From assembly GCA_022545455.1 (NCBI GenBank), contig JACZQZ010000003.1, positions 1 through 52,570 of the forward strand: a stretch of DNA of 52,570 nt. The letters run 5' to 3'. Every line of letters begins with the position of its first letter. The stretch's first letter is position 1. Made by a program: the position numbers and the translations under genes. This DNA comes from Pseudomonadota bacterium (GTDB lineage Bacteria > Pseudomonadota > Alphaproteobacteria > Rhodospirillales > 2-02-FULL-58-16). This document shows, in pieces, positions 17,800-25,041 of this stretch. Below the pieces are notes generated by a model. It saw only the letters and a program-made list of their open reading frames with translations, did not search any database and was not told the origin of the DNA.

Positions 17800-18396
17800 A
17801 TGTCACGGCGAAGGAACGCCCTTGTATCCGCGTGCGCCGCGACCGTTATCGCCGTCTTCACGGCGACCGCGGTCGTGCCCCCCGCCTTCGCCGACCCGCC
17901 GCCCTGGGCTCCGGCCCACGGCTACCGGGCCAAGAAGGGCAAGAAGTTCAAGAAATACAAGCACGCTCTCCCACCCAGCACCTTCGGCATCGACCTTGGC
18001 CAGTGCAACCGGGACCTGCTGGGCGGGGCGCTCGGCGCCGCCGCCGGCGCCGCCCTCGGGACCCAGGTTGGAAAAGGGAGCGGCAAGACGGCGGCGATCG
18101 TCGGCGGCGCCATCCTTGGCGCGCTTGTCGGCGGCAGCCTGGGCCGGGCCATGGACCAGGTCGACCAGAACTGCGTCGGCCAGGCCCTGGAGCGCGCCGA
18201 AGACGGACAAACCATCGTCTGGAACAATCCCCAAACGGGCACCCGCTACCAACTGACGCCGACAAAAATCTACAAGGACAGGCAAAACCGCTACTGCCGC
18301 GAATACATCACCAGGGGCACCATCGACGGCAAGGAGCAACAGCTCTACGGCAAGGCGTGCCGGCAGCCCGACGGCAGTTGGGAGCTCGTCCAATAA
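17800..18396 (+). CDS. Glycine-zipper 2TM outer-membrane/surface-antigen-like protein
   Basis: A 198-residue exported protein. A signal peptide of about 30 residues ends at AFA-DPPP. A lysine/tyrosine-rich linker is followed by a glycine-zipper pair (LLGGALGAAAGAALGTQVG and AAIVGGAILGALVGGSLG, about 77-123). The C-terminal domain resembles the 17-kDa surface antigen/Rickettsia type, with YQLTPTKIY...YCREYIT and a final YGKACRQPDGSWELV. Two or more cysteines suggest a disulphide outside the cytoplasm. The ATG at 17800 is chosen because it opens a proper signal peptide; upstream in-frame codons lie in the foldback element. Confidence 0.85.
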   Translation: MSRRRNALVSACAATVIAVFTATAVVPPAFADPPPWAPAHGYRAKKGKKFKKYKHALPPSTFGIDLGQCNRDLLGGALGAAAGAALGTQVGKGSGKTAAIVGGAILGALVGGSLGRAMDQVDQNCVGQALERAEDGQTIVWNNPQTGTRYQLTPTKIYKDRQNRYCREYITRGTIDGKEQQLYGKACRQPDGSWELVQ

Positions 18397-18663
18397 CGCC
18401 CGCATAGACCCCGGCAAGCGGGGCGGCGCCGGCTTGGCCGGTCCCGGGAGGCGCCGCCCTCAGGCGACCGCCAAGCGGACGCGGCCCGCGGATCCGGGCA
18501 TTACCCACCGAATATCCACCGAAATCTATCCGTTCGTATAGGTGTCCTATGCCAGTGGATAATTTTCCTGCCGTGCCGAACGGCGTGACAATACGGAAAA
18601 TTGCGGACACCCGCCGGGTGATCCGTATTTCGGAATTCCGTCGTTCGAAGAGGAAGATCCCCC

Positions 18664-19548
18664 ATGACCGCGTCATTCCATGGTTTGTCCGTCCCACCCG
18701 AGCAAAGCCTGTCCCATTACCTTAAGGAAATCCGCAAATTCCCCATGCTGCACGCCGACGAGGAGTTGAGACTCGCCCGGCGCTGGACCAGGTACGAAGA
18801 CACCAAGTCGGCCAACAAGCTGGTGAACAGCCACCTGCGCCTGGTGGCCAAGATCGCCATGGGGTACCGGGGATACGGCCTGCCCTTGGGGGAGCTCATA
18901 TCGGAAGGCAACGTGGGCCTGATGCAGGCGGTCAAGCGGTTCGATCCCGAACGCGGGTTCCGCTTTTCCACCTACGCCATGTGGTGGATCCGCGCCGCCA
19001 TCCAGGAATATATCCTGCACTCGTGGTCGCTGGTGAAGATGGGGACGACGGCGGCGCAGAAGAAGTTGTTTTTCAACCTGCGCAAGCTCAAGAACCGAAT
19101 CCAGATCATCGAGGACGGCGAACTGGCTCCCGAGCACGTGACCAGTTTCGCCAAGCACCTGAAGGTGTCGGAAGACGAGGTGATCAGCATGAACCGCCGC
19201 CTGTTGAAACCCGATCACTCCCTCAACACCCCCGTGTACGATGACGGCGAACGGGAATGGCTGGAGGAGCTGGTGGACGAATGCGACGACCACGAAACCG
19301 TGCTCGCCGAACGTCAGGAGCTTGGCGACCGGCGCCGGCTTCTGGCGCGGGCGATGAAAACCCTGAACGACCGCGAGCGCAATATCCTCACCGAGCGCCG
19401 CCTCAAGGAAAAACGCACCACGCTGGAAGGCTTGAGCCGGACGCACAGCATCTCGCGCGAACGGGTGCGCCAGATCGAGATGCGCGCCTTCGACAAGGTG
19501 CAGAAGTCCGTGCGCAACGCCTCCCTCCAGCAACGGCTGCCCGCGTGA
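18664..19548 (+). CDS. rpoH: RNA polymerase sigma-32 (heat-shock sigma factor)
   Basis: A 294-residue sigma-70-family factor. Region 1.2/2.1 begins SLSHYLKEIRKFPML. Region 2.2-2.4 is VNSHLRLVAKIAMGYRGYGLPLGELISEGNVGLMQAVKRFDP...FSTYAMWWIRAAIQEYI. The RpoH box AAQKKLFFNLRKLK at about 134-147 distinguishes sigma-32 from other sigmas. Region 4.2 ends SISRERVRQIEMRAFDKV. It directs transcription of heat-shock chaperone and protease genes. The GAGGAAG ribosome site lies before the ATG. The 267-bp gap upstream must hold its promoter, but I see no unambiguous box. Confidence 0.95.
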   Translation: MTASFHGLSVPPEQSLSHYLKEIRKFPMLHADEELRLARRWTRYEDTKSANKLVNSHLRLVAKIAMGYRGYGLPLGELISEGNVGLMQAVKRFDPERGFRFSTYAMWWIRAAIQEYILHSWSLVKMGTTAAQKKLFFNLRKLKNRIQIIEDGELAPEHVTSFAKHLKVSEDEVISMNRRLLKPDHSLNTPVYDDGEREWLEELVDECDDHETVLAERQELGDRRRLLARAMKTLNDRERNILTERRLKEKRTTLEGLSRTHSISRERVRQIEMRAFDKVQKSVRNASLQQRLPA

Positions 19549-19570
19549 GCGCACCGGCCGGCCCCACACC

Positions 19571-19840
19571 CTAGTGGCCTTTATCAGCTAAATTGCGCCC
19601 CTACGACGGCGTTGCGAGGTTTCCGGCTAGGAGCGCGTCGCGCCTTGGTGTGCGTGCACCACAAGCGGCGCGCGACGACGTCCGGAAGCCTCGCAACGCC
19701 GCCCTTCGGGTCGCTTTTCCCGTCCCCTCGGGGCGTCGGGAAGGCTTGCCGATGGGCCGCCATCGCCCGCGCCTCCCCTCCTGCCGAGGAAACGGGAAAA
19801 GCGATCGTAGGGGTGCACTTTAGCTGATACAGGCCACTAG
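19571..19840. repeat. Foldback element, copy D (270 bp)
   Basis: The outer ends (CTAGTGGCCTTTATCAGCTA... and complement) pair over about 40 bases with five mismatches. Arm I, CGTTGCGAGG with complement CCTCGCAACG, encloses TTCCGGCTAGGAGCGCGTCGCGCC..GCGCGACGACGTCCGGAA. Arm II, TCGCTTTTCCCG with complement CGGGAAAAGCGA, encloses CTCGGGGCGTC, CGATGG/CCATCG and CCTCCTGCCGAG. It has the orientation of copy B and nearly the sequence of copy E. It ends 4 bp before a FNR-type box. Confidence 0.9.
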
Positions 19841-19844
19841 CCAC

Positions 19845-19885
19845 TTGACTCAGGTCAAGGACTCCAGCCGCCAATTCGATAAGAT
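19845..19885 (+). promoter_or_regulatory. FNR/FixK-type promoter (FNR box plus -10)
   Basis: TTGACTCAGGTCAA at 19845-19858 is a symmetric FNR-family box (TTGAN6TCAA), centred at 19851.5. TAAGAT at 19880-19885 is a reasonable -10 hexamer. A start near 19892-19893 would put the box centre at about -41, the class II activator position for FNR/FixK proteins. No start codon with a coding frame follows before the terminator at 19968. Confidence 0.65.
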
Positions 19886-19892
19886 TCGAGCC

Positions 19893-19994
19893 ACTCGGGG
19901 GTCAATCCCAAATACCCGGTTCTCCGGGTTCATTACCCTCTAAACGTCATGTTTCCCTGTAAATCTCGCGGGGCCTTAGGCCCCGCTTTTTTTT
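19893..19994 (+). ncRNA. Candidate FNR-regulated small RNA (~100 nt)
   Basis: The stretch between the FNR-type promoter and a strong terminator has no plausible ORF but has RNA architecture. A short GGG/CCC loop (19897-19909) is followed by a perfect hairpin ACCCGG-TTCT-CCGGGT (19914-19929). A single-stranded, pyrimidine-rich linker with ACCCTCT and TTTCCCT (complementary in kind to Shine-Dalgarno sequences) precedes the terminator stem and a run of eight T. This is the layout of an Hfq-type regulatory RNA such as E. coli FnrS. Ends and function are inferred, with no transcript evidence. Confidence 0.5.
19968..19994 (+). terminator. Strong intrinsic terminator
   Basis: GCGGGGCC-TTA-GGCCCCGC is a perfect 8-bp GC-rich stem with a 3-base loop, followed directly by eight T. 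It is on the plus strand and ends the candidate small RNA. Confidence 0.9.
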
Positions 19995-20018
19995 GTCATG
20001 ACGGGTCGTGAAAAGCCG

Positions 20019-20243
20019 TCACAGGTAGCTCTCGGGCTCGATTTCCCGGAGCAGGCGCTTGACATCCGGCACCTGCACGGAACGGCCGGAAAAATAGGCG
20101 ACGCCGTCCTCTTCCAGTTGCTTGATGGCACGGGACATGGTTTCCGGGCGGATGCCGATCATGGCCGCCAAATCCTGCCGCGCCAGGCAACGATCCGCGC
20201 GAATGAGCTGCGTGCCGCCGGTCACGTCGAGGAATATGACCTA
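20019..20243 (-). pseudogene. Relic of a Crp/Fnr-family regulator (C-terminal HTH only)
   Basis: The 68-residue frame ends with the winged helix-turn-helix of Crp/Fnr proteins: RQDLAAMIGIRPETMSRAIKQLEEDGV, then a GRSVQVPDVKRLLREIE tail. Just upstream, in frame and without an initiation codon, the bases encode VIFLDVTG, the start of the Crp hinge-helix segment. Roughly fifteen residues usually found between that segment and the HTH are missing, and a TAG precedes it. The cyclic-nucleotide-type sensory domain is absent. The remnant could still be read from the GTG at 20225 as a bare HTH, but I call it a pseudogene. Confidence 0.65.
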
Positions 20244-20393
20244 TGGATGTCCAAATTCAGCGAGGTGAAATCCCTGCTGGATGAGGGGCCGAAAAAGCGG
20301 TAAAGCGCCCGGCGTGCACATCACGGCTGGACGAACGGCCGGTATTGGGGTTTATTCGGGTTCTCTTTGAACCTGCAAGGGGGGGGAACCACC

Positions 20394-20669
20394 ATGAACA
20401 AACAGGATGTCGTCGCGGCCGTGGCCAGAAGTTCCGGCATCAGCAAGGCCAGCGCCGACGATGCGGTCGACGCGATTTTCAGCGCCATCACCGACGCTCT
20501 TAAAAACGGCGAGGATGTTCGGCTGGTAGGGTTCGGTACCTTTTCCACCCGCCAGCGAGCGGCCCGTCAGGGCCGAAATCCCCGCACCGGTGAAACGATC
20601 CAGATTCCGGCCTCCATACAGCCCAAGTTCAAGGCCGGTCGGCCCCTCAAGGATGCGGTGAACGGGTAG
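20394..20669 (+). CDS. hup: HU family DNA-binding protein
   Basis: A 91-residue HU-type nucleoid protein. The helical dimerisation part is MNKQDVVAAVARSSGISKA, followed by VRLVGFGTFSTRQRAARQGRNPRTGE (about 42-67) and the DNA-embracing arm with the minor-groove RNPRTGETI..P motif, then the C-terminal helix. The start is the ATG at 20394, preceded by a long G-run ribosome site (AAGGGGGGGG). It bends and compacts DNA as a homo- or heterodimer. Short gaps on both sides indicate a monocistronic unit. Confidence 0.95.
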   Translation: MNKQDVVAAVARSSGISKASADDAVDAIFSAITDALKNGEDVRLVGFGTFSTRQRAARQGRNPRTGETIQIPASIQPKFKAGRPLKDAVNG

Positions 20670-20769
20670 GGCCGTTCGTCGATTCCCGTGAAGGCGCTGC
20701 GGCCGTCCGTTGGGGCGGTTGCAGGGCCTGGTGCCGCAACGGTGTAAGTCCTGTGGGGGAAATCCCCGC

Positions 20770-22032
20770 GTGAAACGAGCGGTTCTGGTCGTCTGCGACG
20801 GCCTGCGCGCCGACATGGTGACGCCCGGGTTGACTCCCAACTTGGCGCGTCTGGCCGGCCGGTCGCGGGTCTTCGCCAGCCACCGCAGCGTGTTCCCGTC
20901 GACGACGCGGACCACGTCGGCCTCGATTGCCACCGGATGCCTGCCGGGCCGGCACGGACTCGAAGGCAACTGCGTGGCCCTGGACGAAGGGGACGGCCTG
21001 TTCGCCATCTCGGCCGGGCGGCCGGATTTCCGTGACCGCCTGCGCGCCGCCACGGGCCGCACGCTGCTGGTCCCGACCCTGGCGGAACGTCTGCGGGACC
21101 ACGGCGGCGCCGTCATTTTTTCCAACGTGTCGGCCGGCGCCGCCTATTTCCAGGACCCGGACGGATACGGCGTCGTCTATCACCGGCAGGGCTCGTTCGG
21201 ACCCGGTCTCGAACGTTTGCCCGGGGACCTACACCTGGACGTCACCCATGACGCCGCCGGCGATACGGCGATGACCGGGCGCTTCTGCGACGACGCCCTC
21301 GGCCGCCGCCCCGCCCTCGCGGTGCTGTGGCAATGCGAGCCGGACCACACCCAGCATGCCCGGCCGCTGGGGTCGCCCGAGCATCTGGACGCCGTCGCCG
21401 CGGCCGACGCCAACGCGGCCACGGTGGCCCGCACGGTCGCCGAGCTGGAGGCGCAAGGCGACGATGTCCTGCTCCTGGTCGCGTCCGATCACGGCCATGA
21501 AACCGTGGACGGGATCGTTCCCCTGGAGACCCTGCTTATCGACGCCGGGCTGAAGGATGGCGACGGATCGTCCGACGTGGTCGTCGCCTCCAACGGCATG
21601 AGCGCCGCCATCTATCTTTCGGACGCGGCACGGACGCGCGGCGGCGCCATCGTGCGGTTCCTCGAGGGGCAGGACTGGATCGGCGAGGTCTTCGCCGGCC
21701 CCGCCCTGGCCGAGGTCGGTCACCGCACGGACACGCCGCTCGCCATCGCCCTGACGACGCGCAAGTCCGATGCGCCCAACGCCCACGGCGTGTCCGGCCT
21801 GAGCCATGCCATCGCCGATCCCCTGTCCGACGAGACCCACATGGGCTGCGGCCAGCACGGCGGCCTCGGGCCGTACGAGCAGCACCCGTTCCTGTTCATC
21901 GGCGGCGGCGGCTTCGCGGCGGGGACGCGGTGCGAATCGCCAAGCTCTGCGGTGGACATCGCGCCCACGATACTCCGCCATCTCGGCCTGCCGTTCGACG
22001 GCATGGACGGCGCGCCCCTGTCCCGGGGATGA
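20770..22032 (+). CDS. Alkaline-phosphatase-superfamily phosphodiesterase (nucleotide pyrophosphatase type)
   Basis: A 420-residue enzyme of the type I phosphodiesterase/nucleotide pyrophosphatase family. It starts at a GTG after a G-rich ribosome site. Metal and catalytic residues appear in the family order: VVCDGLRADM (first aspartate) near residue 8, the nucleophile region PSTTRTTSASIATG at about 41-54, CEPDHTQH (Asp/His) at about 188-195, and SDHGHETVDG (Asp-His) at about 241-250. A late histidine follows in THMGCGQHG. There is no signal peptide. The substrate could be a nucleotide, phospholipid or phosphonate-type ester; the context does not decide. Confidence 0.85.
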   Translation: MKRAVLVVCDGLRADMVTPGLTPNLARLAGRSRVFASHRSVFPSTTRTTSASIATGCLPGRHGLEGNCVALDEGDGLFAISAGRPDFRDRLRAATGRTLLVPTLAERLRDHGGAVIFSNVSAGAAYFQDPDGYGVVYHRQGSFGPGLERLPGDLHLDVTHDAAGDTAMTGRFCDDALGRRPALAVLWQCEPDHTQHARPLGSPEHLDAVAAADANAATVARTVAELEAQGDDVLLLVASDHGHETVDGIVPLETLLIDAGLKDGDGSSDVVVASNGMSAAIYLSDAARTRGGAIVRFLEGQDWIGEVFAGPALAEVGHRTDTPLAIALTTRKSDAPNAHGVSGLSHAIADPLSDETHMGCGQHGGLGPYEQHPFLFIGGGGFAAGTRCESPSSAVDIAPTILRHLGLPFDGMDGAPLSRG

Positions 22033-22276
22033 ACGCCGGCGCCACTTGGCAAACACGACGAAGCACGAATGCCAACCGCCGGGCCAGCCTCTTGGGCGCA
22101 CCCCGCGGCCCTCCATCCGGCGGGACCGGCCCGCCGAGCCGTGACCGTCGGACCGGGACCCGGAAATTCAAAATTTCCGCAGTTCCAGCGGCGCCTTTTG
22201 CCGCCCCTTCGTGCTACTGTGGTGAAAACCGGCCCGCCGCCGGGGGAAAAGCCCGTCGCCCACAGGAGGAATCGCC

Positions 22277-23164
22277 GTGGCCCAGATCAACATCATGTTC
22301 ACCCGCTTCTCGGCCTTCTATAGCCCGCTGATCGTTGCCATCGCCGGGGGTTTCCTGAAGGCCGAAGGGTTGGAGCCGACCCACGCGGTGGCCCCCCCCG
22401 GGACCTCGGCGATCAAGGGCCTCGCCGACGGATCGGCCCACGTGGTCCAGTCGGCGCCGTCCAACAGTTTCGCCGCCCTGGAAAAAGGCGAGACACCGCC
22501 GGCCGTCCACTTCGCCCAGATCAACGAACGGGATGGGTTCTTTTTAACCGCCCGCGAGGCGGACCCCAACTTCACCTGGGACAAGCTGGCCGGCAAAAAG
22601 GTCCTCGTCGACCACGGCGGCCAGCCCCTGGCCATGTTCAAGTACGCCCTGCACCGGAGGGGCGTGGCGTACGACAGCATCGAGGCGATCGACGCCGGCA
22701 CCGTGGACGCCATCGACAAGGCCTTCCGTTCGGGCCAGGGGGACTACGTTCACCAGCAGGGCCCGGCGCCCCAACAGTTGCAACGCGACGGTTCCGGCCA
22801 TGTGGTCGCCTCCATCGGCGAGGCCATCGGCCCCGTCGCCTTCAGCAGCCTGGCCGCGTCCCCGGAATGGCTGCGGACCGACATGGCGAAGGCCTTCGTG
22901 CGCGCCTATGCCAAGGCCCGGCACTACGTCAACGACACGCCCGCGACCGAGATCGCCCGCGCCGAGGCGGCCTACTTCCCCGACGTCGACCAGGACGTTC
23001 TCGCCGCCACCATCACGGCGTACCAGGGCCTCGGCTGCTGGAACCCGGCGCTGCCCATAACCGCGGACGCTTTCGAGGTGACCCTGGACGTCTTCCAGCA
23101 CTGCGGCCTGATTACCAAGCGCCACGCCCACGAGGACGTCGTCGCGCCGCCCCCGGAGGCCTAG
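22277..23164 (+). CDS. NMT1/SsuA-like substrate-binding-domain protein without signal peptide
   Basis: A 295-residue protein of the THI5/SsuA periplasmic-binding fold. It contains SPLIVAIAGGFLKAEGLEP, APPGTSAIKGLADGSAHVVQSAPS, and LAGKKVLVDHGGQPLAMFKYALHRRGV at about 103-129. It begins at a GTG with AGGAGG nearby and goes straight into the first strand (AQINIMFTRFSAFYSP). The export signal usual for ABC binding proteins is therefore absent. No ABC permease or ATPase is adjacent; an MFS carrier follows 33 bp downstream. It may work in the cytoplasm, for example in pyrimidine or thiamine-precursor chemistry like THI5. That is a guess. Confidence 0.75.
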   Translation: MAQINIMFTRFSAFYSPLIVAIAGGFLKAEGLEPTHAVAPPGTSAIKGLADGSAHVVQSAPSNSFAALEKGETPPAVHFAQINERDGFFLTAREADPNFTWDKLAGKKVLVDHGGQPLAMFKYALHRRGVAYDSIEAIDAGTVDAIDKAFRSGQGDYVHQQGPAPQQLQRDGSGHVVASIGEAIGPVAFSSLAASPEWLRTDMAKAFVRAYAKARHYVNDTPATEIARAEAAYFPDVDQDVLAATITAYQGLGCWNPALPITADAFEVTLDVFQHCGLITKRHAHEDVVAPPPEA

Positions 23165-23197
23165 TAAGGCGGGGACCTCACAGGGGCGGCCAGCGCC

Positions 23198-24406
23198 ATG
23201 ACGTCCGACACCCCCCGGCACGGCGTGGGGCGCGGAAGCGCGTGGAAGCTGAGCATCATCACCCTCGCCCATGTGGTGGGCACGGCGAACATCGTCTCGG
23301 TGCTCGCCATGGCGCCGGTGATCCAGCGCGACCTCGACCTCAGCGTGACCCAGTTCGGCCTGCTGGTGACCGCGTATAACGGCGCCCAGGCCGCGGGCGC
23401 CCTTCCGGCCGGCGGCCTGGTCGACCGCCTGGGCGTCGGGTGGGTCCTTGTGATGGCCCTTGTCATCGTCGCGGCGGCGACGGCCATGCTCGGCCAGGCG
23501 ACGGATTTCACGTTCGCCCTGGGCTCGGTGGCGGTCATGGGGCTTGGCTATTCCCTGGTCAATCCGGCCACCGCCAGGGGGGTGCTGGAGTGGTTCCCGC
23601 CCGAGCGGCGGGCGACGGCCATGGGAGTCAAGCAGACCGGCGTCCCCCTGGGCGGCATTCTGGCCGCCGGGAACGGCGCCCTGGCCGCGTTCGTGGGCTG
23701 GCAGAGCATCCTCGGGATGGTCGCCGGGGCGACGGCCCTCGGCGCCGTGCTGTGTCTGTGGCTGGCCGAGCGCCCCCAACGCCAGGCCGCCGGAAGCACC
23801 CCCGGCGCCCTGGCCGGCCTGCGCCGGGTCATGGGGGACTGGAACCTCGGCCGCTTCGTCGCCATGAACGGGCTGTACAACATGGGCCAGGCCAATTTCT
23901 TCGCCTACCTGACCCTGTTCATGCGCCAGGCGGCCCAGGCCAGCCAGCCCGTCGCCGGCCTGTGCCTGGGCATCGCCCAGGCCTCCAGCGCCGTGGCGCG
24001 TATCGGCTGGGGCGTCGTCAGCGACACCTTCTTCCGCGGCCGCCGCAAGGTCCTGGTGGTCGTCCTCGGCGCCCTGGCGACGGTCTTCCTGGCGGCGATG
24101 GCGGCCGTGGGGCCGGGCTGGGGCGTGGTGCTCGGCGCCGCCCTCGCCCTGGCACTCGGCGCAACCATCGGCTCGTACGCCGGGCTGTCGCAGACCATGG
24201 CGGTGGAAGCCACCGAGCCGCGCCTGGCCGGCTCGGCCATGGGCTACACCATGATCGGCACCTCCCTCGGCGGCATGATCGGCCCGCCGGTGTTCGGCGC
24301 CATCGTCGATTTGAGCGGCGATTACGCCAACGGCTGGCTGTTTTCCGCCGCCGTGCTGGCGGCCGGGACGCTCCTCCTTGGCCTCGGCTTCAAGGAACGG
24401 CGGTGA
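23198..24406 (+). CDS. MFS transporter
   Basis: A 402-residue major facilitator carrier with twelve predicted helices. The A-motif-like loop between helices 2 and 3 (GGLVDRLGVGWV) and a WFPPERRATAMGVKQTGVPLGG segment in helix 5 place it in the nitrate/organic-anion-like (NarK/OPA-type) range of MFS exchangers. It probably shares a transcript with the NMT1-like gene just upstream, which suggests that the two handle the same compound. The substrate is unknown. Confidence 0.88.
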   Translation: MTSDTPRHGVGRGSAWKLSIITLAHVVGTANIVSVLAMAPVIQRDLDLSVTQFGLLVTAYNGAQAAGALPAGGLVDRLGVGWVLVMALVIVAAATAMLGQATDFTFALGSVAVMGLGYSLVNPATARGVLEWFPPERRATAMGVKQTGVPLGGILAAGNGALAAFVGWQSILGMVAGATALGAVLCLWLAERPQRQAAGSTPGALAGLRRVMGDWNLGRFVAMNGLYNMGQANFFAYLTLFMRQAAQASQPVAGLCLGIAQASSAVARIGWGVVSDTFFRGRRKVLVVVLGALATVFLAAMAAVGPGWGVVLGAALALALGATIGSYAGLSQTMAVEATEPRLAGSAMGYTMIGTSLGGMIGPPVFGAIVDLSGDYANGWLFSAAVLAAGTLLLGLGFKERR

Positions 24407-24516
24407 CGCCGCCGGCCGCCCCAGGTCGTGTCCCTCATAAACGAGAGTTGGGTCAGCGGCGGGGCGCCGATGTCGGCTTTAGAGCCAACACCGGACGTTC
24501 AGTAGACCCGTGCTGG

Positions 24517-24544
24517 ATGTCCGCTCATAGCCACAAGCGGACAT
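24517..24544. repeat. Inverted repeat ATGTCCGCT-N10-AGCGGACAT
   Basis: Two perfectly complementary 9-base arms lie around CATAGCCACA. The spacer motif ATAGCCACAAG occurs again directly after the right arm. Related GTCTGCT/AGCGGAC arms occur twice at 28634-28704, so this is a dispersed short repeat in this genome. Confidence 0.75.
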
Positions 24545-24616
24545 ATAGCCACAAGGGTTAGAAGTCCGAAATTTTCCGAAATCGGCTTACCAAAATCCCC
24601 CTAGATTCGGGTCGAT

Positions 24617-24852
24617 TCATCTTAAGGGACATCGCCGGCGCCCTGTTTTCGGGTTATCCGTGTCGTTACCCGAAGGCTTCAAGGGCGCCTATCCTTCCCG
24701 ACAGGGCGGCACTATCCCGATGCGCCGTTGTCATGTCATCTTAAGGGACATCACCGGCGCCCTTTTTTTCGGGTTATCCGTGGTGTTTCCCGAAGGCGTC
24801 AGGGGCGCCTATCCTTCCGGATAGGGGGGCACTATCCCGATGCGCCATTGCC
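24617..24852 (+). repeat. Two tandem ~118-bp units with a conserved fold
   Basis: Unit 1 (24617-24735) and unit 2 (24736-24852) both begin TCATCTTAAGGGACATC and end ACTATCCCGATGCGCC plus a few bases. In each, GGCGCCC pairs with GGGCGCC (or GGGGCGCC), enclosing a second stem TCGGG/CCCGA around TTATCCGTG. CCTATCCTTCC and a G-rich stretch follow. A closing GGGA/TCCC pair is possible. Most differences fall in loops or keep pairing. It may be a tandem RNA domain or duplicated small RNA; I do not recognise it as a known riboswitch class. Confidence 0.65.
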
Positions 24853-24988
24853 TTGGTGCCCGCCGTAGTTGATATTTCCCGTAACAGATTCTATTGCAAA
24901 TCAGGGGAATTCCGGGCGCCCGTCGGACGGCATGCATTGTCAGCCGACCGGCGAGTCCATCGGGGAAACGTCGGCTGAAGTGCCGTTG

Positions 24989-25010
24989 ATCCGATCGTGG
25001 GTGATCGGAT
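24989..25010 (+). promoter_or_regulatory. Perfect inverted repeat in the NHL gene leader
   Basis: ATCCGATC-GTGGGT-GATCGGAT is a perfect 8-bp palindrome ending 18 bases before the AAGGAG ribosome site. A second pair (TCAGCCGAC at 24940 and GTCGGCTGA at 24970) flanks it upstream. It could be a repressor operator or a leader hairpin. Confidence 0.5.
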
Positions 25011-25041
25011 TCTTGTAAAATTGATGAAAAGGAGCACGCAC

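Larger units (their letters stand above)
24407..25041. other. Long gene-free region (635 bp) between MFS and NHL genes
   Basis: No coding sequence is supported here. It holds a GTCCGCT/AGCGGAC inverted repeat (24517-24544), two tandem structured ~118-bp units (24617-24852), and two nested inverted repeats before the NHL gene (24940-24978 and 24989-25010). The unusual density of self-complementary sequence suggests RNA-level or DNA-binding regulation of the downstream gene. Confidence 0.7.

Noticed and set aside
20248-20303. Short plus-strand frame (MSKFSEVKSLLDEGPKKR) before HU
   Set aside because: Looks like a natural protein C-terminus, but it has no identifiable upstream body and overlaps the Crp/Fnr relic. 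Too short to support as a gene.
20704-20769. Cobalamin-riboswitch-like wording (GCCGCAACGGTGTAAGTCC) before the phosphodiesterase gene
   Set aside because: Only about 66 bp are available, the B12 box (AGCCAGGAGACC-type) is absent, and the gene has no link with B12. Chance similarity.
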